DNA from: Panorpa germanica
Taxonomy: Eukaryota > Arthropoda > Insecta > Mecoptera > Panorpidae
Assembly: GCA_963678705.1 (NCBI GenBank)
Contig: CAVMBN010000098.1
Location: 88,465-152,464 of the forward strand
Direction of reading: 5' to 3'
DNA length: 64,000 nt
The position numbers and the translations under genes are program-made. Of the stretch, positions 1 through 12,600 are shown in pieces. Each line of letters starts with the position of its first letter. Positions within the stretch are counted from its first letter, which is position 1. A model generated the notes under the pieces. That model searched no databases, was not told where the DNA came from, and was given only the letters and a program-made list of their open reading frames with translations.

Positions 1-3000
1 TCATATAATTTATTTAATTTTTTTCCATAATTAATTTTTCTCTTTTAATCACTTTTTTTACCTAAAGTAGCAGGAGCCGATCACACACATAGTAGATAGG
101 AACCACTTGTGTTGCAAAGCAATATTAACGTTTTTGTAAACCAATACGTAGGTCTTCCTTTTTGTATAAAGTCCCATCTGTCTTGCCAGAGCCGCATTAA
201 CTTTTAATCCTCGAAATTTGTCGCATTAATTTTAAATCATCAAAATTTGATTTTTTCAGTTCTAGCGTAATTTGTACTTGAGTAAGTGCATGAGTGATTT
301 TTAAATCTAAAGGAATTGTCCCCAATATCACTTGCACCACTTCTGTAGATACAGTTCTGCAACAACGCGTCATCGTCAATAACATAGTTTTTTGCATGAA
401 AGATCTAGAAGATTGATCCTGTAATACCATGCCGAAGCACAATACACAACTGTTAGCATAAATGCCCCCTTGTATAGTGTCGGCATAGTTGCCTAATTTA
501 AGCTTTATTCCGTCCTTGTGACACGCGCAAGGTGTGTTACAAGTTTATCATTCGTTGTTACTGTATTTGTTTCGTAGCTTTGTAGCTTCAAGAAACTACA
601 GATTTTATATATAGCAGGTCAAGAACGGCTTTCTAGGGTTTCTGTACTATTTGCACCGATAAGGATCACATTATCGTTGGCAAAACATATGTCTACACAA
701 CCTTTCGAGTGAGAAACACAGTTTTCGTCGAATACCATGTTCCAGAGCACAGGCCCCATTACAGATCGCTGAGGACAACCTTTAGATAGTTGCCTTTTCA
801 TGGAACTGTAATCGGTTTGTAAAATAATGTTCGACAATGAAAATAGTTCTCCATAGCGCAGTAGACGTACTTATAGGTTTTTGCCGGTCTAATTCTTTGA
901 AGGTCACTTGGCCACCGGACATCAACAAAGGCACACTGAATTTCTATAAATATCTCATATACATACTTGTACTTATGCCTACTTACTTACTATTTGTTTG
1001 TTACCATTAAATGTTCATGAACGATCAATCACTATTTCCAAGAAAACCGCATATATTGTTCACTTAATCACTTATAACAGTTAATACACTCTCATTATTA
1101 TTTAAAACACGCATTTATATAAACTAATTCTTGTGTTTTATTATTATTTATAGTTAATGTTATTCGACTTACTTGATAGTGGGCGGCAACCTTTTGTCTT
1201 CCGTATATTTGTAGTGTTTATATGAGGTCTTCCTTATATATCTCTACAGATTTCTTGAATTTTAAACCACTTGATGTTTTAGCACTAACACTAACCTAAT
1301 TATTATCACTTTTTTTGTCTATCGCACTTATTAATGTATTATATCAAACATCAAAGTTACAAATTTGAGGTTATGTTTATAAGATTGCGTGTACGCGTAA
1401 TGAAAAATTCGTTTTTAACACTGGTTTCCAACTGTCAAACTTTTGTAAAAACACTTTGTTTAGGGTAAATTAACACAAATTTAAAACAAACTTAAATACT
1501 TTTCGTTTGAAAAAGTATTCATATAATTTTTTTTTTTTTTTCATAATTAATTTCTCACTTTTAATCACTTTTTTCACCTAAAGTAGCAGGAGCCGATCAC
1601 ACACATAGTAGATAGGAACCACTTGTGTTGCAAAGCAATAATAACGTCCTTGTAAACCAATACGTAGGTCTTCCTTTTTGTATTAGGTCCCATCTGTCTT
1701 GCCAGAGCTTATGCATATATGCATTCATCTCTTTGGCAATATATTTGGTATCGCCTCCAGACTTTTATCCTACAGCCGCATTAACTTTAAATCCTCAAAA
1801 TTTGTCGCATTAATTTTAAATCATCATAATTTGATTTTTTCAGTTCTAGCGTAATTTGTACTTGAGTAAGTGCATGAGTGATTTTTAAATCTAAAGGAAT
1901 TGTCCCCAATATCACTTGCACCACTTCTGTAGATACAGTTCTGCAACAACGCGTCATCGTCAATAACATAGTTCTTTGCATGGAAGATCTGGAAGATTGA
2001 TCCTGTAATACCATGCCGAAGCACAATACACAACTATTAGCATAAATGCCCCCTTGTATAGTGTCGGCATAGTTGCCTAATTTAAGCTTTATTCCGTCCT
2101 TGTGACACGCGCAAGGTGTGTTACAAGTTTATCATTCGTTGTTACTGTATTTGTTTCGTAGCTTTGTAGCTTTAAGAAACTACAGATTTTATATATAGCA
2201 GGTCGAGAACGGTTTTTTGGGGTTTCTGTACTATTTGCACCGATAAGGATCACATTATCGTTGGCAAAACATATGTCTACACAACCTTTTGAGTGAGAAA
2301 CACAGTTCTAATCGAATACCATGTTCCAGAGCTCAGGCTACATTACAGATCGCTGAGGACAACCTTTAGATAGTTGCCTTTTCATGGAACGGTAATCGGT
2401 TTGTAAAATAATGTTCGACAATGAAAATAGTTCTCTATAGCGCAGTAGACGTACCTATAGGTTTTTGCTGGTCTAATTCTTTAAAGGTCACTTGGCCACC
2501 GGACATCAACAAAAGCACACTGAATTTCTATAAATATCTTATATACATACTTGTACTTATGCCTACTTACTTACCATTTGTTTGTTACCATTGAATGTTC
2601 ATGAACGATCAATCACAATTTTCAAGAAAACCGCATATATTGTTCACTTAATCACTTATAACAATTAATACACTCTCATTATTATTTAAAACACGCATTT
2701 ATATAAACTAAATCTTGTGATTTAATATTATTTATAGTTAATGTTATTCGACTTACTTGATAGTGGGCGGCAACTTTTTGTCTTCCGTATATTTGTAGTG
2801 TTTATATGAGGTCTTCCTTATATATCTCTACAGATTTCTTAAATTTCAAACCACTTGATGTTTTAGCACTAACACTAACCTAATTATTATTACTTTTTTT
2901 GTCTATCGCACTTATTAATGTCTTATATCAAACATCAAAGTTACAAATTTGAGGTTATGTTTATAAGACCGCGTGTACGCGTAATGAAAAATTCGTTTTT

Positions 3001-3535
3001 AACACTGGTTTCCAACTGTCAAACTTTTGTAAAAACACTTTGTTTAGGGTAAATTAACACAAATTTAAAACAAACTTAAATACTTTTCGTTTGAAAAAGT
3101 ATTCATATAATTTTTTTTTTTTTTTTCCATAATTAATTTCTCACTTTTAATCACTTTTTTCACCTAAAGTAGCAGGAGCCGATCACACACATAGCAGATA
3201 GGAACCACTTGTGTTGCAAAGCAATATTAACGTCCTTGTAAACCAATACGTAGGTCTTTCTTTTTGTATTAGGTCCCATCTGTCTTGCCAGAGCTTATGC
3301 ATATATGCATTCATCTCTTTGGCAATATATTTGGTATCGCATTCAGACTTTTATTCTACAGCCGCATTAACTTTAAATCCTCGAAATTTGTCGCATTAAT
3401 TTTAAATCATCAAAATTTGATTTTTTTAGTTCTAGCGTAATTTGTACTTGAGTAAGTGCATGAGTGATTTTTAAATCTAAAGGAATTGTCCCCAATATCA
3501 CTTGCACCACTTCTGTAGATACAGTTCTGCAACAA

Positions 3536-4270
3536 TAGACCAGGGTAGATAATTTTAGAAACATAAAAAAATTAAAGTAGAATGAAACCTATTGGAAATA
3601 GAAGGAAATACTACTAAAATGAAAGGAAAAATAAATTACAGTCGATCTGAGGTTGGGAAGGGGTAGGGGGTGAGGTTTTAAGGGTAAAAATCGGTAAATC
3701 TCGATTTCCGGCAAAACTACAAGTCCTATCGAAAAAAGTTAAATGGCAAAGTTGTAGATAATAAAAAGATCTACAACTTTTGTATCTACACTTTTACTCC
3801 ATAACCTCAAAATTCATGTAAAAAATCCAAAAAACCACATTTTTGATTTTTTATTTATATCTTTTACAAAAAATTTTTTTTTTTCATGATATTTGGTGAA
3901 AACTTACCTCTTTATGTCCCAAACACACTGGAATTTTGAAGATTTAAAATATTAATTTTTTCACCCTATTTTGACTCGATATCGAAAAAAAAACCCTAAT
4001 TTTCAATCGAAAATTCTCACGTCAAAATATCTAATTTTTCAAAAAAGTCGGTGGGCTTTTTGTTCGTTGAAATCTCTATTTTCTGATGGTGTAAAAAAAA
4101 ATATACATTACTATGGAAAAAATTTTCAGAAAATGCAAAAAAACGAAAAATACTAAAATTCGAAATTTTTTTTTTAATCTTTATGTACAATTTTGAGGTA
4201 TTCATTAAAATTTTTACTTTAATTACTCGAAAAACGTTAGGGACCATGGTAGATTAATAAACAAAAAATT
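3536..4270 (+). repeat. Left terminal inverted repeat of foldback element
   Basis: About 735 bp matching 5879-6622 in inverse orientation with scattered differences. It contains a G-rich block near 3655-3680 and an internal inverted repeat (TTGTAGAT near 3752 and ATCTACAA near 3769) that would give a local hairpin. Confidence 0.9.
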
Positions 4271-4388
4271 GCAAGTCGAAATGTACTACTATAATTAACA
4301 ACTAAATAAGTTAATAAAGTTAATATTTAATATGACATCTACAAAATTTTAAGAAAATTGTCAAATTTTCTTTAAATTATATGCGTAG

Positions 4389-5270
4389 ATGCCTATTTAT
4401 TGCTATTTTAAAATTATACCTATATACTTGAGAGAAGTCTTGTCTCTAAAAACGGTCCAATCTTCTGTTAAAGTAAACGGAGATATTATAGCAATTGATC
4501 CGTTATTGATATTTCAAAGAATATCTCTAACGATCGACAGTAAAAAAGATATGGAAACTTATTTACAATACGAGCTTGCACCTTTTCCATTATCTCTTTT
4601 TACCGAAAATGGCTACAGAAAAAACGTTAAATCTCAGCTCTACGAATTATTTGTGAGTACGAATAGACCAACGCATTTTGACGGCATTGTGCATGTCGTC
4701 GACGGTGGATTTTTACTACACAAAGTAATTTGGCAAAAAAATGAAACGTTGGAAGAGATCATGAATATATATTTACGCTATGTAGAAAAACATTACGCAG
4801 CAGACAGCTGTATAGTTTTTGATGGGTACCCTGAAATTGAAAAATCAATTACTGTGTCAACAGTACCAGCAGTTCATTCAACTAAAAAAGGAGAACGTAG
4901 TCGTAGAAAGACGTCAGACAATATTCCAGAGTTGAATTATCAAAACCATACAAAAATATCATTTTTGCAAGAAAAATTTTTATCTAATGAGAAAAACAAA
5001 GACAAAATAATAAAATCGTTAATGCAAGTATTACAGTCAAAAGGATTTTCCTGTAAACAAGCTAAAGAAGATGCTGATGCTGACATTATTAAGACCTCGA
5101 TAGAAATTGCCAAAGATACTAATAAAACTGTCATTGTTGTAGGACAAGATATTGATCTTTTGGTCCTTTTGAATCAATTAAATTCTAATAATCATAAAAT
5201 TTATTTCCTCAAGCCCGGTTCTGGAAATATAAAAGATCTTTTTCTCACGTCTAATAGTTGCACATTCTGA
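4389..5270 (+). pseudogene. PIN/FEN-like nuclease-domain protein, N-terminal part
   Basis: A 293-codon ATG frame. The region after residue 230 has the acidic pattern of a PIN/FEN1-like fold: DADADIIKTSIEIA, then TVIVVGQDIDLLVLL, then IYFLKPGSGNIK. To my recollection this pattern occurs in large uncharacterised arthropod and cnidarian proteins that end in a tesmin/TSO1-type CXC domain. Here the frame stops just after the PIN-like block and the CXC segment follows at once in another frame, so several hundred middle residues appear to be missing. An intact homologue might act as a nuclease or recombinase for the element, but that is inference. The 118 bases between the left TIR and the ATG show nothing clear. 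Confidence 0.6.
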
Positions 5271-5587
5271 AAACTATTTGCTGCAGCTGTGAAACTGGAT
5301 GTAATAGTTTAAAATGTGGCTGCCGAAAACATGGTTTAAAATGCACAAATTTATGCTCAAATTGTGATGGTTCTGAACAATGCGCCAATGTGGAGAAAAA
5401 AATCTACGAGGAAGTTAATGATTCAGATGAAATTGCGGATGAAGAACCAATGCAGACCGAAAATAATGTTAGAGACGAAGACGGTGATGGTCTTGAAGAT
5501 GTCGAAGATCTACTAGAATCAGAAAGGCCTGTCGAATCTAACGATCAAGAAATACCATCAAAAAGACAGAAACTGATGAATAAGTGA
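5258..5587 (+). pseudogene. CXC (tesmin/TSO1-like) domain fragment
   Basis: A frame of 109 codons overlapping the previous one by 13 bases in the -1 frame. The start is a conserved cysteine array: CCSCETGCNSLKCGCRKHG, then C-x3-C-x2-C and one more C. This is the spacing of a CXC zinc-binding, DNA-contacting domain. An acidic tail with many D and E follows, then a basic end (SKRQKLMNK). I read it as the C-terminus of the same ancestral gene as 4389-5270, brought next to it by an internal deletion. If so the ATG at 5258 is not a genuine start. Confidence 0.65.
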
Positions 5588-5878
5588 TTCGAATTGAATA
5601 CTATGTTTTGATAAATACAAAGATTAATGCTTTTAGAAATAATAGAATGTATAGTGTAATCATTAAAAAAAATCTCTACTCAATAGTACGATTTACGTGT
5701 ATATTTCTATCTAATGAGATTTTCTAATACATAAATGTAATGAAAATTTAATAAATCAACTTTTATTACTGAAAAAAATAGCAGTAGTCACATTTTTTTA
5801 ATATATCCCCTTTAAATCGTATTTTTAATATTTACAACAACTATGTTTTTTTGCGATATTTATGTTTAATTGGTTTGT
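5588..5878. other. Gene-free interior of foldback element
   Basis: About 290 AT-rich bases between the CXC frame and the right TIR. AATAAA-like signals near 5613 and 5750 could end the upstream transcript. No other feature seen. Confidence 0.5.
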
Positions 5879-6622
5879 AATTTTTTTGTTTATTAATCTA
5901 ACATGGAACCTAACGTTTTTCAAATAATTAAAGTAAAAATTTTAATGAATACCTCAAAATTGTACATAAAGATTAAAACAAAAATTTCGAATTTTAGTAT
6001 TTTTCGTTTTTTTGCATTTTCTGAAAAATTTTTCCATAGTAATGTATATTTTTTTTTACACCATCAGAAAATAGAGATTTCAACGAACAAAAAGTTCACC
6101 GACTTTTTTAAAAAATCAGATATTTTGACGTGAGAATTTTCGATTGAAAATTAGGGTTTTTTTTTCGATATCGAGTCAAAATAGGGTGAAAAAATTAATA
6201 TTTTAAATCTTCAAAATTCCAGTGTGTTTGGGACATAAAGAGGTAAGTTTTCACCAAATATCATAAAAAAAAAATTTTTTGTAAAAGATATAAATAAAAA
6301 ATCAAAAATGTGGTTTTTTGGATTTTTTACATGAATTTTGAGGTTATGGAGTAAAAGTGTAGATACAAAAGTTGTAGATCTTTTTATTATCTACAACTTT
6401 GCCATTTAACTTTTTTCGATAGGACTTGTAGTTTTGCCGGAAATCGAGATTTACCGATTTTTACCCTTAAAACCTCACCCCCTACCCCTTCCCAACCTCA
6501 GATCGACTGTAATTTATTTTTCCTTTCATTTTAGTAGTATTCCCTTCCATTTCCAATAGGTTTCATTCTACTTTAATTTTTTTATGTTTTTAAATAATTT
6601 TGACGGCTTCTACCCTGGTCTA
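5879..6622 (-). repeat. Right terminal inverted repeat of foldback element
   Basis: Inverse copy of 3536-4270, ending TACCCTGGTCTA. It carries a short insertion near 6590-6610 (TTTTGACGGCT) absent from the left arm. The short open frames in both arms are shadows of the repeat. Confidence 0.9.
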
Positions 6623-9600
6623 CAACGCGTCATCGTCAATAACATAGTTCTTTGCATGGAAGATCTGGAAGATTGATCCTGTAATACCATACCGAAGCAC
6701 AATACACAACTATTAGCATAAATGCCCCCTTGTATAGTGTCGGCATAGTTGCCGAGTTTAAGCTTCATTCCGTCCTTGTGACACGCGCAAGGTGTGTTAC
6801 AAGTTTATCATTCGTTGTTACTGTATTTGTCTCGTAGCTTTGTAGCTTCAAGAAACTACAGATTTTATATATAGCAGGTCGAGAACGGCTTTCTAGGGTT
6901 TCTGTACTATTTGCACCGATAAGGATCACATTATCGTTGGCAAAACATATGCCTACACAACCTTTCGAGTGAGAAACACAGTTCTCGTCGAATACCATGT
7001 TTCAGAGCTCAGGCCCTATTACAGATCGCTGAGGACAACCTATAGATAGTTGCCTTTTTATGGAACGGTAATCGGTTTGTAAAATAATGTTCGACAATGA
7101 AAATAGTTCTCCATAGCGCAGTAGACGTACTTATAGGTTTTTGCCGGTCTAATTCTTTGAAGGTTACTTGGCCACCGGACATCAACAAAGGCACACTGAA
7201 TTTCTAGAAATATCTCATATACATACTTGTACTTATGCCTACTTACTTACTATTTGTTTGTTACCATTGAATGTTCATGAACGATCAATCACTATTTCCA
7301 AGAAAACCGCATATATTGTTCACTTAATCACTTATAACAATTAATACACTCTCATTATTATTTAAAACACGCATTTATATAAACTAATTCTTGTGTTTTT
7401 ATATTATTTATAGTTAATGTTATTCGACTTACTTGATAGTGGGCGGCAACTTTTTGTCTTCCGTATATTAGTAGTGTTTATATGAGGTCTTCCTTATATA
7501 TCTCTACTGATTTCTTGAATTTTAAACCACTTGATGTTTTAGCACTAACACTAACCTAATTATTATCACTTTTTTTTTCTATCGCACTTATTAATGTCTT
7601 ATATCAAACATCAAAGTTACAAATTTGAGGTTATGTTTATAAGATTGCGTGTACGCGTAATGAAAAATTCGTTTTTAACACTGGTTTCCAACTGTCAAAC
7701 TTTTGTAAAAACACTTTGTTTAGGGTAAATTAACACAAATTTAAAACAAACTTAAATACTTTTCGTTTGAAAAAGTATTTATATAATTTTTTATTTTTTT
7801 TCCATAATTAATTTCTCACTTTTAATCACTTTTTTCACCTAAAGTAGCAGGAGCCGATCACACACATAGTAGATAGGAACCACTTGTGTTGCAAAGCAAT
7901 ATTAACGTCCTTGTAAACCAATACGTAGGTCTTCCTTTTTGTATTAGGTCCCATCTGTCTTGCCAGAGCTTATGCATATATGCATTCATCTCTTTGGCAA
8001 TATATTTGGTATCGCCTCCAGACTTTTATCCTACAGCCGCATTAACTTTAAATCCTCGAAATTTGTCGCATTAATTTTAAATCATCAAAATTTGATTTTT
8101 TCAGTTCTAGCGTAATTTGTACTTGAGTAAGTGCATGAGTGATTTTTAAATCTAAAGGAATTGTCCCCAATATCACTTGCACCAGTTCTGTAAATACAGT
8201 TCTGCAACAACGCGTCATCGTCAATAACATAGTTCTTTGCATGGAAGATCTGGAAGATTGATCCTGTAATACCATGCCGAAGCACAATACACAACTATTA
8301 GCATAAATGCCCACTTGTATAGTGTCGGCATAGTTGCCGAGTTTAAGCTTCATTCCGTCCTTGTGACACGCGCAAGGTGTGTTACAAGTTTATCATTCGT
8401 TGTTACTGTATTTGTTTCGTAGCTTTGTAGCTTCAAGAAACTACAGATTTTATATATAGCAGGTCGAGAACGGCTTTCTGGGGTTTCTGTACTATTTGCA
8501 CCGATAAGGATCACATTATCGTTGCCAAAACATATGTCTACACAACCTTTTGAGTGAGAAACACAGTTCTCGTCGAATACCATGTTCCAGAGCTCAGGCT
8601 ACATTACAGATCGCTGAGGACAACCTTTAGATAGTTGCCTTTTCATGGAACGGTAATCGGTTTGTGAAATAATGTTCGACAATGAAAATAGTTGTCTATA
8701 GCGCAGTAGACGTACCTATAGGTTTTGCCGGTCTAATTCTTTGAAGGTCACTTGGCCATTGGACATCAACAAAAGCACACTGAATTTCTATAAATATCTT
8801 ATATACATACTTGTACTTATGCCTACTTACTTACCATTTGTTTGTTACCATTGAATGTTCATGAACGATCAATCACTATTTCCAAGAAAACCGCATATAT
8901 TGTTCACTTAATCACTTATAACAATTAATACACTCTCATTATTATTTAAAACACGCATTTATATAAAGTAATTCTTGTGATTTAATATTATTTATAGTTA
9001 ATGTTATTCGACTTACTTGATAGTAAGCGGCAACTTTTTGTCTTCCGTATATTTGTAGTGTTTATATGAGGTCTTCCTTATATATCTCTACAGATTTCTT
9101 GAATTTTAAACCACTTGATGTTTAAGCACTAACACTAACCTAATTATTATCACTTTTTTTTTCTATCGCACTTATTAATGTCTTATATCAAACATCAAAG
9201 TTACAAATTTGAGGTTATGTTTATAAGACCGCGTGTACGCGTAATGAAAAATTCGTTTTTAACACTGGTTTCCAACTGTCAAACTTTTGTAAAAACACTT
9301 TGTTTAGGGTAAATTAACACAAATTTAAAACAAACTTAAATACTTTTCGTTTGAAAAAGTATTCATATAATTTATTTATTTTTTTTCCATAATTAATTTC
9401 TTACTTTTAATCACTTTTTTCACCTAAAGTAGCAGGAGCCGATCACACACATAGTAGATAGGAACCACTTGTTTTGCAAAGCAATATTAACGTTCTTGTA
9501 AACCAATACGTAGGTCTTCCTTTTTGTTTTAAGTCCCATCTGTCTTGCCAGAGCTCATGCATATATGCATTCATCTCTTTGGCAATATATTTAGTATCGT

Positions 9601-12600
9601 CTCCAGACTTTTATCCTACAGCCGCATTAACTTTAAATCCTCGAAATTTGTCGCATTAATTTTAAATCATCAAAATTTGATTTTTTCAGTTCTAGCGTAA
9701 TTTGTACTTGAGTAAGTGCATGAGTGATTTTTAAATCTAAAGGAATTGTCCCCAATATCACTTGCACCACTTCTGTAGATACAGTTCTGCAACAACGCGT
9801 CATCGTCAATAACATAGTTCTTTGCATGGAAGATCTGGAAGATTGATCCTGTAATACCATGCCGAAGCACAATACACAACTATTAGCATAAATGCCCACT
9901 TGTATAGTGTCGGCATAATTGCCGAGTTTAAGCTTCATTCCGTCCTTGTGACACGCGCAAGGTGTGTTACAAGTTGATCATTCGTTGTTACTGTATTTGT
10001 CTCGTAGCTTTGTAGCTTCAAGAAACTACAGATTTTATATATAGCAGGTCGAGAACGGCTTTCTAGGGTTTCTGTACTATTTGCACCGATAAGGATCACA
10101 TTATCGTTGGCAAAACATATGCCTACACAACCTTTCGAGTGAGAAACACAGTTCTCGTCGAATACCATGTTTCAGAGCTCAGGCCCTATTACAGATCGCT
10201 GAGGACAACCTATAGATAGTTGCCTTTTCATGGAACGGTAATCGGTTTGTAAAATAATGTTCGACAATGAAAATAGTTCTCCATAGCGCAGTAGACGTAC
10301 TTATAGGTTTTTGCCGGTCTAATTCTTTGAAGGTCACTTGGCCACCGGACATCAACAAAGGCACACTGAATTTCTAGAAATATCTCATATACATACTTGT
10401 ACTTATGCCTACTTATTTACTATTTGTTTGTTACCATTGAATGTTCATGAACGATCAATCACTATTTCCAAGAAAACCGCATATATTGTTTACTTAATCA
10501 CTTATAACAATTAATACACTCTCATTATTATTTAAAACACGCATTTATATAAACTAATTCTTGTGTTTTTATATTATTTATAGTTAATGTTATTCGACTT
10601 ACTTGATAGTGGGCGGCAACTTTTTGTCTTCCGTATATTAGTAGTGTTTATATGAGGTCTTCCTTATATATCTCTACTGATTTCTTGAATTTTAAACCAC
10701 TTGATGTTTTAGCACTAACACTAACCTAATTATTATCACTTTTTTTTTCTATCGCACTTATTAATGTCTTATATCAAACATCAAAGTTACAAATTTGAGG
10801 TTATGTTTATAAGATTGCGTGTACGCGTAATGAAAAATTCGTTTTTAACACTGGTTTCCAACTGTCAAACTTTTGTAAAAACACTTTGTTTAGGGTAAAT
10901 TAACACAAATTTAAAACAAACTTAAATACTTTTCGTTTGAAAAAGTATTTATATAATTTTTTTTTTTTTTTTTCATAATTAATTTCTCACTTTTAATCAC
11001 TTTTTTCACCTAAAGTAGCAGGAGCCGATCACACACATAGTAGATAGGAACCACTTGTGTTGCAAAGCAATATTAACGTCCTTGTAAACCAATACGTAGG
11101 TCTTCCTTTTTGTATTAGGTCCCATCTGTCTTGCCAGAGCTTATGCATATATGCATTCATCTCTTTGGCAATATATTTGGTATCGCCTCCAGACTTTTAT
11201 CCTACAGCCGCATTAACTTTAAATCCTCGAAATTTGTCGCATTAATTTTAAATCATCAAAATTTGATTTTTTCAGTTCTAGCGTAATTTGTACTTGAGTA
11301 AGTGCATGAGTGATTTTTAAATCTAAAGGAATTGTCCCCAATATCACTTGCACCACTTCTGTAGATACAGTTCTGCAACAACGCGTCATCGTCAATAACA
11401 TAGTTCTTTGCATGGAAGATCTGGAAGATTGATCCTGTAATACCATGCCGAAGCACAATACACAACTATTAGCATAAATGCCCACTTGTATAGTGTCAGC
11501 ATAGTTGCCGAGTTTAAGCTTCATTCCGTCCTTGTGACACGCGCAAGGTGTGTTACAAGTTTATCATTCGTTGTTACTGTATTTGTTTCGTAGCTTTTTA
11601 GCTTCAAGAAACTACAGATTTTATATATAGCAGGTCGGGAACGGCTTTCTGGGGTTTCTGTACTATTTGCACTGATAAGGATCACATTATCGTTGGCAAA
11701 ACATATGTCTACACAACCTTTTGAGTGAGAAACACAGTTCTCGTCGAATACCATGTGCCAGAGCTCAGGCTACATTACAGATCGCTGAGGACAACCTTTA
11801 GATAGTTGCCTTTTCATGGAACGGTAATCGGTTTGTGAAATAATGTTCGACAATGAAAATAGTTCTCTATAGCGCAGTAGACGTACCTATAGGTTTTGCC
11901 GGTCTAATTCTTTGAAGGTCACTTGGCCACCGGACATAAACAAAAGCACACTGAATTTCTATAAATATCTTATATACATACTTGTACTTATGCCTACTTA
12001 CTTACCATTTGTTTGTTACCATTGAATGTTCATGAACGATCAATCACTATTTCCAAGAAAACCGCATATATTGTTCACTTAATCACTTATAACAATTAAT
12101 ACACTCTCATTATTATTTAAAACACGCATTTATATAAACTAATTCTTGTGATTTAATATTATTTATAGTTAATGTTATTCGACTTACTTGATAGTAAGCG
12201 GCAACTTTTTGTCTTCCGTATATTTGTAGTGTTTATATGAGGTCTTCCTTATATATCTCTACAGATTTCTTGAATTTTAAACCACTTGATGTTTTAGCAC
12301 TAACACTAACCTAATTATTATCACTTTTTTTTTCTATCGCACTTATTAATGTCTTATATCAAACATCAAAGTTACAAATTTGAGGTTATGTTTATAAGAC
12401 CGCGTGTACGCGTAATGAAAAATTCGTTTTTAACACTGGTTTCCAACTGTCAAACTTTTGTAAAAACACTTTGTTTAGGGTAAATTAACACAAATTTAAA
12501 ACAAACTTAAATACTTTTCGTTTGAAAAAGTATTCATATAATTTATTTATTTTTTTTCCATAATTAATTTCTCACTTTTAATCACTTTTTTCACCTAAAG

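Larger units (their letters stand above)
3536..6622. mobile_element. Foldback DNA transposon with PIN/FEN-CXC gene remnants
   Basis: A 3,087-bp insertion in a satellite monomer. Its ends are TAGACCAGGGTA and TACCCTGGTCTA, and it is bounded by CAA at 3533-3535 and 6623-6625; removing the element and one CAA restores the uninterrupted satellite sequence seen in every other monomer. The long terminal inverted repeats are nearly identical, so the insertion looks fairly recent. Inside are two overlapping frames that look like the two ends of one larger protein. I do not recognise a transposase, so the superfamily is open; a 3-bp duplication is compatible with several cut-and-paste groups. It is probably an internally deleted, non-autonomous copy. 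Confidence 0.85.

Noticed and set aside
1625-1813. 62-codon plus-strand frame repeated in every monomer
   Set aside because: It starts at GTG, has no homology I know, and its recurrence follows from the satellite itself.
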